From contig CAVYOD010000019.1 in NCBI GenBank assembly GCA_963770045.1, positions 146,831 through 210,830 of the forward strand: a stretch of DNA of 64,000 nt, read 5' to 3'. The position numbers and the translations under genes are program-made. This DNA is from CAVYOD01 sp963770045. GTDB lineage: Bacteria; Acidobacteriota; Aminicenantia; Aminicenantales; CAVYOD01. Shown one piece after another: positions 46,700 to 55,694 of the stretch. Positions within the stretch are counted from its first letter, which is position 1. Every line of letters starts with the position of its first letter. The notes under the pieces are model-generated. The model was given only the letters and a program-made list of their open reading frames with translations. It did no database searches and was not told the DNA's origin.

Positions 46700-47619
46700 A
46701 CATCTACGGCCCCGTGCCCTCGAGGCGGCTGGGATACTCCCTCGGGGTTGACCTCCTTCCCTTTAAGACCTGCTCGTTCGATTGCATCTATTGCCAGCTC
46801 GGCCGGACGACCCGGAAAACGGTCCGTCGCAGGGAATTTATTTCGGCGCAAGAAATCCTCGGCCAGATCAAGAGAGTGTTGGCCTCGGGAAAGAAGATCG
46901 ACTGCATTACCTTCTCCGGGTCGGGGGAGCCGACGCTCAGCACTGCGATCAGGGCTGTCATCGCCGGCATAAAGAAAATGACTTCGATCCCCGTCGTCGT
47001 CCTGACCAACAGCTCGCTCCTGTCGCACCGCGAGGTGAGGGAGGCCTTGCTCCAGGCTGATATCGTCGTGCCCACTCTGGACGCGGCCACTCAGGCCGTG
47101 TTCCTGAAGGTCCACCGGCCGCACGCGTCCCTGAAGGTCGAAAAGATCGTGGCCGGGTTGGAGAGATTTCGCCGAGAATTCCAGGGGAAGATCTGGCTCG
47201 AGGTGATGCTCGTCAAGGGAATCAATGATCGCCCCTCCCACCTGAAAAAGCTCAAGGAGCTCATCGCCGCCCTGAAACCGGACAAGGTCCACTTGAACAC
47301 GGTCGTGCGGCCGCCGGCCGAGAAACGCGCCAGACCTGTTTCCCGGTCAGAGCTCCGGAAGATCCAGGAGTTCCTGGGCCCCGGCACGGAGATCATCGCC
47401 GACTTCGAAGGGAAAGAACAGGCTCCGGCCGGGGAAGGGCTGGCCGAGGTGATCGTTTCGGCCCTGCGCCGAAGGCCGATGACCCGGCGCGATCTCAGGC
47501 TCTCTCTCGGGAAATCTCCCGGCCTGATCAAAGAATGCCTGAGCTCACTCCTGAGGAAGAGGAAGATCAAAGCCCGGCGGCACAAGGGAGCCGTTTATTA
47601 TGAAGCCGACGGCTCTTAG
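46696..47619 (+). CDS. radical SAM protein (COG0731-like)
   Basis: A 307-residue protein starting at ATG 46696, inside the stop of the Cys-rich gene; a longer upstream reading overlaps that gene and is rejected. The cluster motif is CSFDCIYC in PFKTCSFDCIYCQLGRTTR, followed by ITFSGSGEPTLS. The C-terminal 60 residues (TRRDLRLSLGKSPGLIKECL) look like a winged helix. COG0731 proteins are related to the wybutosine enzyme but their bacterial function is unclear. Coupling to the small Cys-rich protein is a possible clue to a partner. Confidence 0.82.
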   Translation: MNIYGPVPSRRLGYSLGVDLLPFKTCSFDCIYCQLGRTTRKTVRRREFISAQEILGQIKRVLASGKKIDCITFSGSGEPTLSTAIRAVIAGIKKMTSIPVVVLTNSSLLSHREVREALLQADIVVPTLDAATQAVFLKVHRPHASLKVEKIVAGLERFRREFQGKIWLEVMLVKGINDRPSHLKKLKELIAALKPDKVHLNTVVRPPAEKRARPVSRSELRKIQEFLGPGTEIIADFEGKEQAPAGEGLAEVIVSALRRRPMTRRDLRLSLGKSPGLIKECLSSLLRKRKIKARRHKGAVYYEADGS

Positions 47620-47822
47620 GCATGCCCTGCTCTTCCCATTTTTCATCAACTATGGTAAGAATAGAACTTACCGGCTCTTCAGTAGCCGAGATCTGAAGAT
47701 CGAGGAATTTTAGAAACGAAAAGGTTAGACGAATTGGAAGGCTCAAAAAAGCACCACCCAGGGGGTCGCCTTCTTTACATATAACTTCTTTCATCCCGGG
47801 ATCATTCTTCAAGGAGTCATAC

Positions 47823-48788
47823 ATGTTTGATACTGCCCACTTCTCTAATGCCAAAAAGTACTGGCATAGGGGAAAACTCTATGATTGGTCTGAAGCCGAC
47901 CTCCATCCGATGACTTTCGCCCTTCATTACGGGGGCTCTGTCTTTGAGGGCATTCGAGCCTACAAAACACCCCAAGGGACCGCGATTTTCCGCCTCTCCG
48001 AGCACATCGACCGCTTCCTTCATTCCGCGTCGGTGGCCAGGATGAACGTCCCCTACACCAAGCAGGAGATCATCGAGGCCATCAAAGTGACGATGAAGGC
48101 AAACAAGCTCGAGTCCGCCTATATCCGCCCGATCCTCTACTATTCCTATGGAAACTTGGGACTCACACCGAAATACTGCCCCGTGGAAATGGCCATCGGC
48201 ATCTGGGAATGGGGCCTCTATCTGGGAGCCAAAACGGAAAAGGGAGTCTCCGCGTACATTCTGCCCTGGAGGAGAATCCATCACAGCCAGCTGGACACGA
48301 CGGCCAAACTCGGCGGCCTGTACGTGCAGTCGACCATCTGCGCCCTGGATGCTCACGCGCTCGGCTTTGATGAGGGGATCTTCTTGAACCTCGAGGGAAA
48401 CATCGCCGAGGGTGCCGGGGAGAACGTTTTCATCGTGAAAAACAATGTTCTGAAAACTAATGATAATAAACAATCGATCCTCGAGGGTATCACCAGGACA
48501 ACGATCCTGGAGATCGCCGGAGACCTCGGCCTGAAAGCCATCGTCGGACCTATAACCAAGGAGGAATTCTTGGCCGCGGACGAGGCCTTCTTCTCCGGGA
48601 CCGCCGTCGAGATCGCTTCGATCATCAGGATCACCGATGGCTCCAATTCCGGATCGTCAAAAACAAACCATACGATCGGTTCCGGCCGGGCCGGAGCGGT
48701 GACTCTTCAACTCAGGAAATTGTATAAGGAGATCGTGACCGGGAAAGTCAAGAAATATGAGCCTTGGCTTACCTACGTCAAGTATTGA
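47823..48788 (+). CDS. ilvE: branched-chain amino acid aminotransferase
   Basis: A 321-residue fold-type IV PLP enzyme. LHPMTFALHYGGSVFEGIRA, RLSEHIDRFLHSA, YIRPILYYSYGNLG and EGAGENVFIVKNN are typical of IlvE, and SILEGITRTTILEIAGDLGL follows. The Schiff-base Lys is probably the one in DTTAKLGGLY. AAGGAGT precedes the ATG. Transamination of Leu/Ile/Val is the likely reaction; D-amino acid aminotransferase is less likely given the length and SVFEGIRAY. Confidence 0.9.
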   Translation: MFDTAHFSNAKKYWHRGKLYDWSEADLHPMTFALHYGGSVFEGIRAYKTPQGTAIFRLSEHIDRFLHSASVARMNVPYTKQEIIEAIKVTMKANKLESAYIRPILYYSYGNLGLTPKYCPVEMAIGIWEWGLYLGAKTEKGVSAYILPWRRIHHSQLDTTAKLGGLYVQSTICALDAHALGFDEGIFLNLEGNIAEGAGENVFIVKNNVLKTNDNKQSILEGITRTTILEIAGDLGLKAIVGPITKEEFLAADEAFFSGTAVEIASIIRITDGSNSGSSKTNHTIGSGRAGAVTLQLRKLYKEIVTGKVKKYEPWLTYVKY

Positions 48789-49041
48789 TCTCGCTTTTCA
48801 TTTTCGTTCGGATATGGTAACTATATTAGCCTGGAAAATGCCCTTGGGTCTATTGAGGGCACGAGGAGAGTCGGCGATTTCAAGGGTCGGCCGGTTTTGA
48901 CCGCAGAGAAGGCAAGGAGAGGGGAGCGACTTTCAAGAAATCCGGCGGTGAGACTTTTTTTTCTCTCGGTTCGAGAGGTATGGGCAGAGTTTTCTATTCG
49001 GGTCGATTTCGGATATAATTCCTTATCTTGAGGGAGGGCTC

Positions 49042-50129
49042 GTGCTTCATCCTCGGGATGTTTTGAAGAGGATAAATCCTTATATCCCCGGAAAGCCTAT
49101 TGAGGAAGTCGCCAGGGAACTGAAGCTCAAGGGCCGGATCATCAAGCTCGCCTCCAACGAAAATCCCCTGGGGACTTCTCCCCTGGCCCTGCGCGCCATA
49201 CGCAGCGCTCTCAAGGGATCCTTTCTTTATCCGGACGACACCTGCTTCTACCTTGAGGAAGAAACTGGCGGAAAGATACGGAGTAGAGCCCGAGAACATC
49301 GTCGCCGGCAACGGCTCCGTCGAACTCCTTCCTCTGATCACCCTGACATATCTCGACCCCGAGCACAGCGCCGTCTTCAGCGCCGGTGCTTTCATCTGGT
49401 TCAAGATCGCGGCCAACATCGCCGACAGCGAACTCATCGAAGTCCCCATGAAGGACTATACTCACGACGTGAACGCTATGCTCGGCGCGATAAAAGAGAA
49501 TACGCGGTTGGTCTATTTTGCCAATCCCAATAACCCCACCGGGACCATCATCGGCCGGCAGGAGGCGGATGCGTTCATCCAAAGGGTCCCGGAAGACGTC
49601 CTGGTGATCATGGATGAGGCCTACCGCGAATACATCGACGATCCCCGGTATCCCGATTCGTTCAAGTATCTGAAAGAAGGAAGGAACATCCTGATCCTCC
49701 GGACCTTCTCCAAGATCTACGGTCTGGCCGGGGTGCGACTCGGCTACGGGATCGGTCCCAAGGCGGTCGTCGCCAGTCTGGCCAAGATCCGGACCTCCTT
49801 CAATGTCAACCGGCTCTCCCAGGAGGCCGGTATGGCGGCCCTTGACGATGACCAACACGTCCGGAGAGGGAAAGGCCCTCAACGACGCCGGAAAAGAATA
49901 CCTCTATGACGCCTACGGGAAACTGGGGCTCTTTTTTGTTCCCACCTTCGGGAATTTCATATTTGTCGATTTCGCGCGAGACAGCCGGGTTGTCTTCGAG
50001 GCCCTGCTGAAAAAGGGGATCGTCACGCGGATGATCAAGGAATACGGATTCCCGAACGCCCTGCGGATCAGCATCGGCTCCGAGGCGCAGAACCAGCGAT
50101 TGATCAGGGCTTTGAGACAAGTTCTCTAG
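49042..50129 (+). CDS. hisC: histidinol-phosphate aminotransferase HisC (two indels)
   Basis: A fold-type I aminotransferase of histidine synthesis. The start is GTG 49042 after GAGGGAGG. LASNENPLGTSPLALRAI, NIVAGNGSVELL, VYFANPNNPTGTII, IMDEAYREYID and the Lys in LRTFSKIYGLAGVRLGYG are diagnostic. The frame shifts near 49250 and 49870, each by one extra base; joined length is about 361 residues, as usual. No other his gene is in the window, so a broader aromatic aminotransferase role is possible. Confidence 0.88.
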
Positions 50130-50161
50130 ATCTTAAAAAACTTAATATAAGGAGGCTTTTT

Positions 50162-51612
50162 ATGATCGTCAAACTAGCGAACGGCCAAGAGATACCGGTC
50201 GAGATGCACAAGGCCAGGATGGTACAGAAGATCACCCTCGTCCCGGCCGAAGAGAGGCTGAAGGCCATCAAGGAGGCGGGCTACAACACGTTCCAGCTCA
50301 AAACCAAGGATATTTTCTTGGACATGCTCACCGACAGCGGCGTCAACGCCATGAGCGACAACCAGTTTGCGGGGTTCATGAACGCCGATGACGCCTACGC
50401 CGGGAGCATGACCTTCTATGATTTTGCCGACGCCGTCAAGGACGTTTTGGGCTACCAGTACGTCATGAACGTCCACCAGGGGAGGGCGGCCGAACACCTG
50501 CTCTCCAAGATCTTCGGGAAACCGGGCGGCGCCGTCATCACCAATTATCATTTCACGACGACGAAGGGGCACATTGAACTGACCAGCGGATCGGCCTGCC
50601 TGGAGCTCTACGCGGACGAAGCCCTGAAAACCAAGAGTTCGCATCCATTCAAAGGGAACATGGATATCCAGAAGCTCAATGCCGCGATCAAAAAGTGGGG
50701 CCGGGAGAAGATCGGCTACGTGCGCATGGAGGCGACCACGAACCTCCTGGGCGGGCAGCCGTTTTCGATGGAAAACCTCAAAGAGGTCCGGAAGGTCTGC
50801 GACCAAAACGGGCTCCTCCTGGTCATGGACGGAAGCCTGATCACGGAAAACGCCTATTTCATCTGGAAGAGGGAAAAGGCTTACGCGGATAAAACCGTGG
50901 CTGCGATCGTCAAGGAAATGGCCGGCCTCGCCGATATCTTCTATATGAGCGGGAGGAAGAACACCTGTGTGCGGGGCGGATTCATCGCTTCCAATAAAAA
51001 AGAATTGATGGAACAACTGGAACCCTGGCTGCCTTTCTATGAAGGATTCTATACCTATGGCGGGATGTCGATGAGGGAGATCGGAGCCATGGCCGTGGGA
51101 TTGAGAGAAATGGTTGACCCCGCGGTCGCTGGCTGCTCCGTCGAGCAGATCAAGTATTTCGTTGAAAAGCTCGATGCCATGGGCATCCCAGTTGTGACTC
51201 CTCCCGGCGGACTGGCCTGCCATGTCGATGCCAGGAAGATTTGTGGCTCATATCCCCAAAGAACAATATATCGCCGGGGTCATTAACAGCCGCCCTTTAC
51301 ATTGCTTCCGGGGTCAGGGCAATGGAAAGAGGTACGATTTCCACGGACCGGGATAAGGAAGGCAACGAGGTTTATGCGGACTTGGAGCTCACCAGGATCG
51401 CGCTTCCTAGAAGGGTCTACTCGATATCGCACATCGAATACATCATCGAGCGGCTCCGATGGCTGGCCGAACACCGGGAAATGATCAAGGGGCTGAAGTT
51501 TGTCACGGAACCGCCGGTGCTTCGATTCTTCCTGGGCAAGCTCGATGCGCTCGACAACTGGGGCCGAACTCTGTGCGACGCTTTCAAGAAGGACTTCGGC
51601 GAGAGCTGGTAA
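50162..51612 (+). CDS. tyrosine phenol-lyase/tryptophanase-family beta-eliminating lyase (two indels)
   Basis: A PLP enzyme of about 483 residues cleaving a C-beta bond of an aromatic amino acid. ITLVPAEERLKAIKEAGYNT, FLDMLTDSGVNAMSDNQFAG, VMNVHQGRAAEHLL and the Lys in FYMSGRKNTCVRGGF follow the family. The segment usually DATRxxENAYF reads MDGSLITENAYF, so the conserved Arg is replaced by Leu. AAGGAGG precedes the ATG. Frames shift near 51236 and 51276 (one extra base each), after which TAALYIASGVRAMERG restores the family. The substrate may be neither Tyr nor Trp. Confidence 0.8.
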
Positions 51613-51671
51613 AAGAAAGCCGCAAGCGCCCCGGGACGGCCTCTCTTCAGAAGAGAAAGGAGGTTTTTTCG

Positions 51672-53015
51672 ATGCCTAAACCCATTGCCCTTGTTTGTTC
51701 TTTTTTCCTCCTGGTTTGTCTTCCCCACCTTCTCCCGGGCTCAGAGATCTTTCCCTACGCCTACAAGATCGTCGAGCTCGAAAACGGGCTCAAGGTCATC
51801 TCCATATCGCTTCCCAATCCCAATATCATTTCCTACTATACCATCGTCCGCTCGGGGTCGCGGAATGAGGTCGAGCCGGGAAAATCAGGGTTCGCCCACT
51901 TCTTCGAGCACATGATGTTCAAGGGCACGAAAAAGGTGCCGCGCAAGGCCTATGACGAATTTCTGACCCTGCTCGGGGCGGGGACCAACGGGTATACGAC
52001 GGACGATTATACCTGCTATTTTGTCGTCTTCGCCGGGCGCGAAAACCTGGAAAAGGTGGTCGCGACGGAAGCAGACCGGTTCATCAATCTCTCCTACGAC
52101 GAAGAGATGATCAAGACCGAGGCCCAGGTCATCGAGGGCGAGTATTACGCCAGCGTCTCCAGCCCGGACCGCAAGCTCGAGGAGGTCCTCCGGGACGCGG
52201 CCTTTGAGAAGCATTCCTACAAGCACACGACTCTCGGCTATCTGAAAGACATCCTGGATATGCCCAATCAGTACGAGTACAGCCAGCTCTACAAGAAGAG
52301 GTTTTATGCCCCCGACAACTGCATCCTGCTCGTGGCCGGGGATTTCGACCATGACCAGCTCATGGCACTGGTCAAAAAATATTACAGCTCCTGGGAGCGG
52401 TCAAATTATACCCTTCAGACGCCTGTCGAACCGGCCCAGACCCGGCCCAAGAGAATTCACCACGACTGGCCGTCCCGGACCCTGGCCAGGCTGGCCATCG
52501 CTTTCCACGGGCCGGCTTATTCGGACGAAAAGATCGACAAGCCCGCGCTCGACCTCCTGGCCCAGATCGCCTTTTCACCATCCTCCCCCCTTTATCAGAG
52601 GCTGGTCATCGGGGAACAGAAGTGCCAATCACTCCGGGCCGATTTTGAAGACCACAGAGACCCCTACCTCTTGACCCTCTCCTCTATCGTCAAGAACGAC
52701 AGCGACCTTCCCTACGTAGAGGAAGAGATCTTCAAAGAACTGGAACGCCTGAAGACCACGCCCGTTTCCGCAGATATCCTGGCCGACGTCAAGTCGAACT
52801 CAAAGTACAGCTTGGCCGGCCAGCTCGGAACGACGGACGGAGTCGCCGGCACCCTGGCTTTTTACATCAGCCTGGCCACCGACCCGGTCACCATCAACAA
52901 GCTCTTCGGCCTCTACGAAAAAGTGACGCCTCAAGACATTCTGGAGGTGGCCAAAAAGTACTTTGTGAAAACCGCGAGCACGGTGGTCACTCTCACAGGA
53001 GGGAAAGCGAAATGA
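51672..53015 (+). CDS. M16-family zinc metallopeptidase (catalytic subunit)
   Basis: A 447-residue pitrilysin-like peptidase with a signal peptide (residues 1-23). The inverted zinc motif is His76-Phe-Phe-Glu-His80 in FAHFFEHMMFKGT, with the distal Glu in TEAQVIEGEYYA. Start ATG 51672 follows AAAGGAGG. An earlier in-frame start runs through the end of the lyase gene and is rejected. The gene overlaps the next M16 gene by four bases (ATGA), a common arrangement where one subunit carries zinc and the other completes the site. Confidence 0.93.
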   Translation: MPKPIALVCSFFLLVCLPHLLPGSEIFPYAYKIVELENGLKVISISLPNPNIISYYTIVRSGSRNEVEPGKSGFAHFFEHMMFKGTKKVPRKAYDEFLTLLGAGTNGYTTDDYTCYFVVFAGRENLEKVVATEADRFINLSYDEEMIKTEAQVIEGEYYASVSSPDRKLEEVLRDAAFEKHSYKHTTLGYLKDILDMPNQYEYSQLYKKRFYAPDNCILLVAGDFDHDQLMALVKKYYSSWERSNYTLQTPVEPAQTRPKRIHHDWPSRTLARLAIAFHGPAYSDEKIDKPALDLLAQIAFSPSSPLYQRLVIGEQKCQSLRADFEDHRDPYLLTLSSIVKNDSDLPYVEEEIFKELERLKTTPVSADILADVKSNSKYSLAGQLGTTDGVAGTLAFYISLATDPVTINKLFGLYEKVTPQDILEVAKKYFVKTASTVVTLTGGKAK

Positions 53016-54547
53016 GAGACTCGGTGAAACTTTGTTCTTGGGGAATTCTGTTTTTGAGCCTCACCCTCTCGGTCATTTCCTGCGCCAAAACGACTCCTAA
53101 GAAAATAATGACCGAATTTCTCCCCCTCCAGGGCAACCCACTGGTCGGCTTCCGCATCCTTCTCCGGGTGGGCTCGGCCAATGACCCGGCGGGAAAGGAG
53201 GGACTCTGCCAGCTCGCCCTGAGCATGCTCGCGAGCGGCGGCAGCAAGACCATGACCTACGAGGAGATCGCCAGGAAGTTTTATCCTCTCGCGGCCAGCG
53301 TCGATCTGAGCGTGGACAAGGAAATGTCTGTTTTTTCGGGGACCGTTCATGTCGATAACCTGGAGAAGTATTATCGCATCCTGAAGGAGATGCTTCTCAA
53401 CCCGGGTTTCCGGGAGGAGGACTTCGCCCGACTCAAGACAAACCAGCTCAACTTTCTTGAAAAGACACTGGTCAGCAACATGGACGAAGAGTTCGGCAAA
53501 GAGATCCTGGGCCTGATGCTTTATAACGGGCAATCTTATGGACACAATGAGGCGGGGACGGCCAATGCGGTCAAGAGTCTAACCATTGAAGATGTGAAAT
53601 CGTTCTACCGCGAACACTTTATCCAGGGCAACCTGACCATCGGACTGGCCGGTGGATATCCGGCGGAATTCGCCGCCGAGATTGAAAAAGACTTTGCCGC
53701 CCTGCCGGAGGGCGTCACTCCGCGACTGGTTCTCCCTCCTTCCCGAATGCCCGATGGGCTCGAAATCGTGATCGCCGAAAAACAAACCCCGGCCACGGCT
53801 ATTTCGATGGGCTTTCCTGTCTCTTTGACCAGGGCGGACAAGGATTTCTTCGCCCTGTGGGTCGCCGGGTCTCATCTCGGTGAGCACCGCCAGCATGTTT
53901 CCCTCTTGTTCCAGAAGATCCGCGAGGAAAGGGGCCAGAACTACGGAGACTACGCCTATATCGAACATTTTATCCAGGGTCGGGACAAGTTTCCGGACAC
54001 CAACTATTGCCGCCAGCAGCAGTATTTTTCCATCTGGATCCGGCCCCTGGCCAACTCCAATCGCCACTTTGTCATCCGCCAGGCCCTCCTGGAGCTGAAA
54101 AAACTTGTCGAACAGGGCATCTCCAAGGAACGGTTTGAAGTCGTTCGGACATACCTTCTCAATTACACCAAACTTTATGCCCAAACCCTGGGAGAGCGAC
54201 TTGGCTGGCAGATCGATTCCCATTATTACGGATATAAAGATTTTCTGGCCGAAGTCCAGACGAGACTTCCTCAATTGACCGTCGACGACGTCAACCGGGC
54301 CATCAAGAAGTACCTGAATTTCAACAATGTCTACCTCGCCATCATCACCCAGGACGGTTCGGCCCTTAAGGATGCTCTCGTCGCAAACACGCCTTCCCCT
54401 ATTTCTTACGCCAACCCGAAGATGCCCAAGGAGATCCTGGAAGAAGACTTGGTCTACCAAACCTTTCAACTGGACGTGAGAGCCGAAAAGGTCAGGGTTA
54501 TCCCGGCGGCGGAGTTCTTTCAGCAGGCCGGATTGCCAGTTCAATAA
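53012..54547 (+). CDS. M16-family peptidase-like lipoprotein (non-zinc subunit)
   Basis: A 511-residue lipoprotein with signal LSLTLSVISC (lipid Cys24). Where the partner has HxxEH this protein has EGLCQLALSML, so zinc is not bound. The Arg/Tyr pair used by the inactive M16 subunit is present in IREERGQNYGDYAY. It should pair with the 51672 product as a periplasmic heterodimer. Their start and stop overlap as ATGA. The stop is followed by a stem-loop-rich gap. Confidence 0.9.
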   Translation: MRDSVKLCSWGILFLSLTLSVISCAKTTPKKIMTEFLPLQGNPLVGFRILLRVGSANDPAGKEGLCQLALSMLASGGSKTMTYEEIARKFYPLAASVDLSVDKEMSVFSGTVHVDNLEKYYRILKEMLLNPGFREEDFARLKTNQLNFLEKTLVSNMDEEFGKEILGLMLYNGQSYGHNEAGTANAVKSLTIEDVKSFYREHFIQGNLTIGLAGGYPAEFAAEIEKDFAALPEGVTPRLVLPPSRMPDGLEIVIAEKQTPATAISMGFPVSLTRADKDFFALWVAGSHLGEHRQHVSLLFQKIREERGQNYGDYAYIEHFIQGRDKFPDTNYCRQQQYFSIWIRPLANSNRHFVIRQALLELKKLVEQGISKERFEVVRTYLLNYTKLYAQTLGERLGWQIDSHYYGYKDFLAEVQTRLPQLTVDDVNRAIKKYLNFNNVYLAIITQDGSALKDALVANTPSPISYANPKMPKEILEEDLVYQTFQLDVRAEKVRVIPAAEFFQQAGLPVQ

Positions 54548-54692
54548 AAAGGAGGACGCGGGGCTCAAGTTCCGGGCCGAAATCCGAAGCCGCTCCCTAT
54601 TTCCGCTTCGCCGGCCCAAAATGACGAAGGCACTCGACGCGTGGGCCAGCCGCATGAGGCGCCGGATGAAGCCTAAGCTGCGAAAAATGTGT

Positions 54693-54761
54693 CTCTTGAG
54701 CTAAAAAGGGGCAAAAAGTGCGCCTTTTTCCTGCCCTTAGGGGCGAAAACATGCTCAAGAG
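54693..54761. other. long imperfect stem-loop
   Basis: The outer arms CTCTTGAGC (54693-54701) and GCTCAAGAG (54753-54761) pair perfectly. Inside, AAGGGGCAAAAAG (54706-54718) pairs with CTTTTT and GCCCTT (54724-54738) around a five-base loop and a three-base bulge. No T-run follows on either strand, so it is not a simple terminator. It may be a structured RNA, an mRNA 3' end or a mobile-element footprint. Confidence 0.55.
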
Positions 54762-54834
54762 GCGTACAATAAGCCTGAAAACCTGCGTCTGATATCACAT
54801 TTCTGGGTAAATTTGTAATACTGTAAAAAATCTC

Positions 54835-54863
54835 TTGCATTAGCGCGCTAAGTATGGTATAAT
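54835..54863 (+). promoter_or_regulatory. sigma-70-type promoter with palindromic operator in the spacer
   Basis: TTGCAT (54835-54840) and TATAAT (54858-54863) are 17 bases apart. The perfect palindrome TTAGCGCGCTAA occupies 54840-54851, between the two boxes, where a bound repressor would block polymerase. The first convincing gene downstream is btuB, which has its own promoter and riboswitch, so the target transcript is unknown. Confidence 0.55.
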
Positions 54864-55151
54864 TAAAATTGATAGTCAGAGGGGGAATCAGAAAAAAGAA
54901 TAGTTTGAAGTAGTCTTTTTGCGCCTTCGAACGGCATAACACCAACTGTCGCCAACCATCTCCACGATTTTTCAAGGATATTTTTATGCTCATCTGCAAC
55001 TCTTTTTTGCTTTGTTGCGTATATAAAAGTGAGATGGCCAAGATGAAAGTGAATCAAGATGATCACGAGAGGAAGCACCTCCTTTTAAACCCTCCTTTTA
55101 CGCGGGAGTTTAAAAATAGATTCCGCTTATCTATTAATCCATTCCCTTTAG

Positions 55152-55191
55152 TAGGCTGCCCCATCCTCCTCCAAAGGGATAGGGCAGCCTA
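55152..55191. other. inverted repeat TAGGCTGCCC
   Basis: TAGGCTGCCC (55152-55161) and GGGCAGCCTA (55182-55191) are perfect arms; the stem continues inward with ATCC/GGGAT and one mismatch, leaving a loop of about nine bases. It could end the transcript started at 54835-54863, although no T-run follows. Confidence 0.4.
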
Positions 55192-55349
55192 TCCTCAAGC
55201 GGCTCGTCGCGGCAGGCTCTTTTTCTAGAGCCAGTCGCAGGCACCCGGCATTGAAATTATCGCCGTTACCAAGGCCGCATTCCGAGAGTCGCATGGGGCT
55301 TTCACAGATTCTGGTCAGGGCACACAGCGCACGGGTATCACTTTTTTAT

Positions 55350-55378
55350 TTGACAAAGCCAACTTAACCGGTTTATAT
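55350..55378 (+). promoter_or_regulatory. promoter of the cobalamin riboswitch/btuB transcript
   Basis: TTGACA (55350-55355) is followed after 17 bases by TTATAT (55373-55378), or after 18 by TATATT. This would start the transcript about 30 bases before the riboswitch. Confidence 0.5.
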
Positions 55379-55416
55379 TGATAGAAATTGATCTCTCTTT
55401 GACAATTTAGAAGTAG

Positions 55417-55563
55417 GGTTTGACAGAACGGGAAGTCCGTGAGAGCCGGACACAGCCCCCGCTACTGTAATCGGGGACGAATCCCAGAATTTGCCACTCT
55501 CTCCCAAGGAGAGGAAGGCCTGGGAGGAGGATGATCCGAGAGTCAGGAAACCTTCGTCAAACC
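55417..55563 (+). promoter_or_regulatory. cobalamin (B12) riboswitch
   Basis: Closing helix P1 is GGTTTGAC (55417-55424) with GTCAAACC (55556-55563). Conserved core elements are GGGAAGTCCGTGAGAGCCGG, CCCCCGCTACTGTAA and the B12-box region CCGAGAGTCAGGAAACC. The aptamer lies directly upstream of a BtuB-type receptor gene, the classic target. Adenosylcobalamin or another corrinoid should repress the gene. Confidence 0.9.
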
Positions 55564-55568
55564 TCAAA

Positions 55569-55605
55569 GCCCATCTTCGGGAGGAAGAGAGGGTGGTTTT
55601 TTTTT
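55569..55605 (+). terminator. intrinsic terminator following the riboswitch
   Basis: A stem CCC-A-TCTTC with GAAGA-GA-GGG around a short loop is followed by TGG and nine T. Its position just after the aptamer suggests that ligand binding ends transcription before btuB, instead of acting only on the ribosome site. Confidence 0.65.
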
Positions 55606-55694
55606 GGTTCCTTTCGCCCGGAAATGGCGAAGAGACACCGTCCTTCCCAGAGGTCAGAATGCCTGAGCGGGGGCCTTGATTGGAGGTCATGGCC

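Larger units (their letters stand above)
54548..55349. other. structured intergenic region between the M16 pair and the btuB riboswitch
   Basis: Some 800 bases that hold a long stem-loop (54693-54761), an excellent sigma-70-type promoter with a palindrome in its spacer (54835-54863) and another hairpin (55152-55191). A weak 80-codon frame from ATG 54986 (AAGGAT upstream) has no family resemblance. A non-coding RNA started by the promoter is the simplest idea. Confidence 0.5.

Noticed and set aside
47567..47854. 95-codon minus-strand frame overlapping the radical SAM and ilvE ends
   Set aside because: It overlaps two supported genes and has no recognisable features.
49014..49019. TATAAT before hisC as a promoter
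   Set aside because: The -10 box is good but no acceptable -35 sequence lies at 16-18 bases, so it was not listed as a feature.
53579..54655. 358-residue minus-strand frame opposite the second M16 gene
   Set aside because: Antisense shadow; the plus-strand M16 homology is unambiguous.
54986..55228. 80-codon frame in the btuB upstream gap
   Set aside because: It has a possible ribosome site but odd composition, no family match and overlaps a hairpin; kept only as a note in the gap entry.
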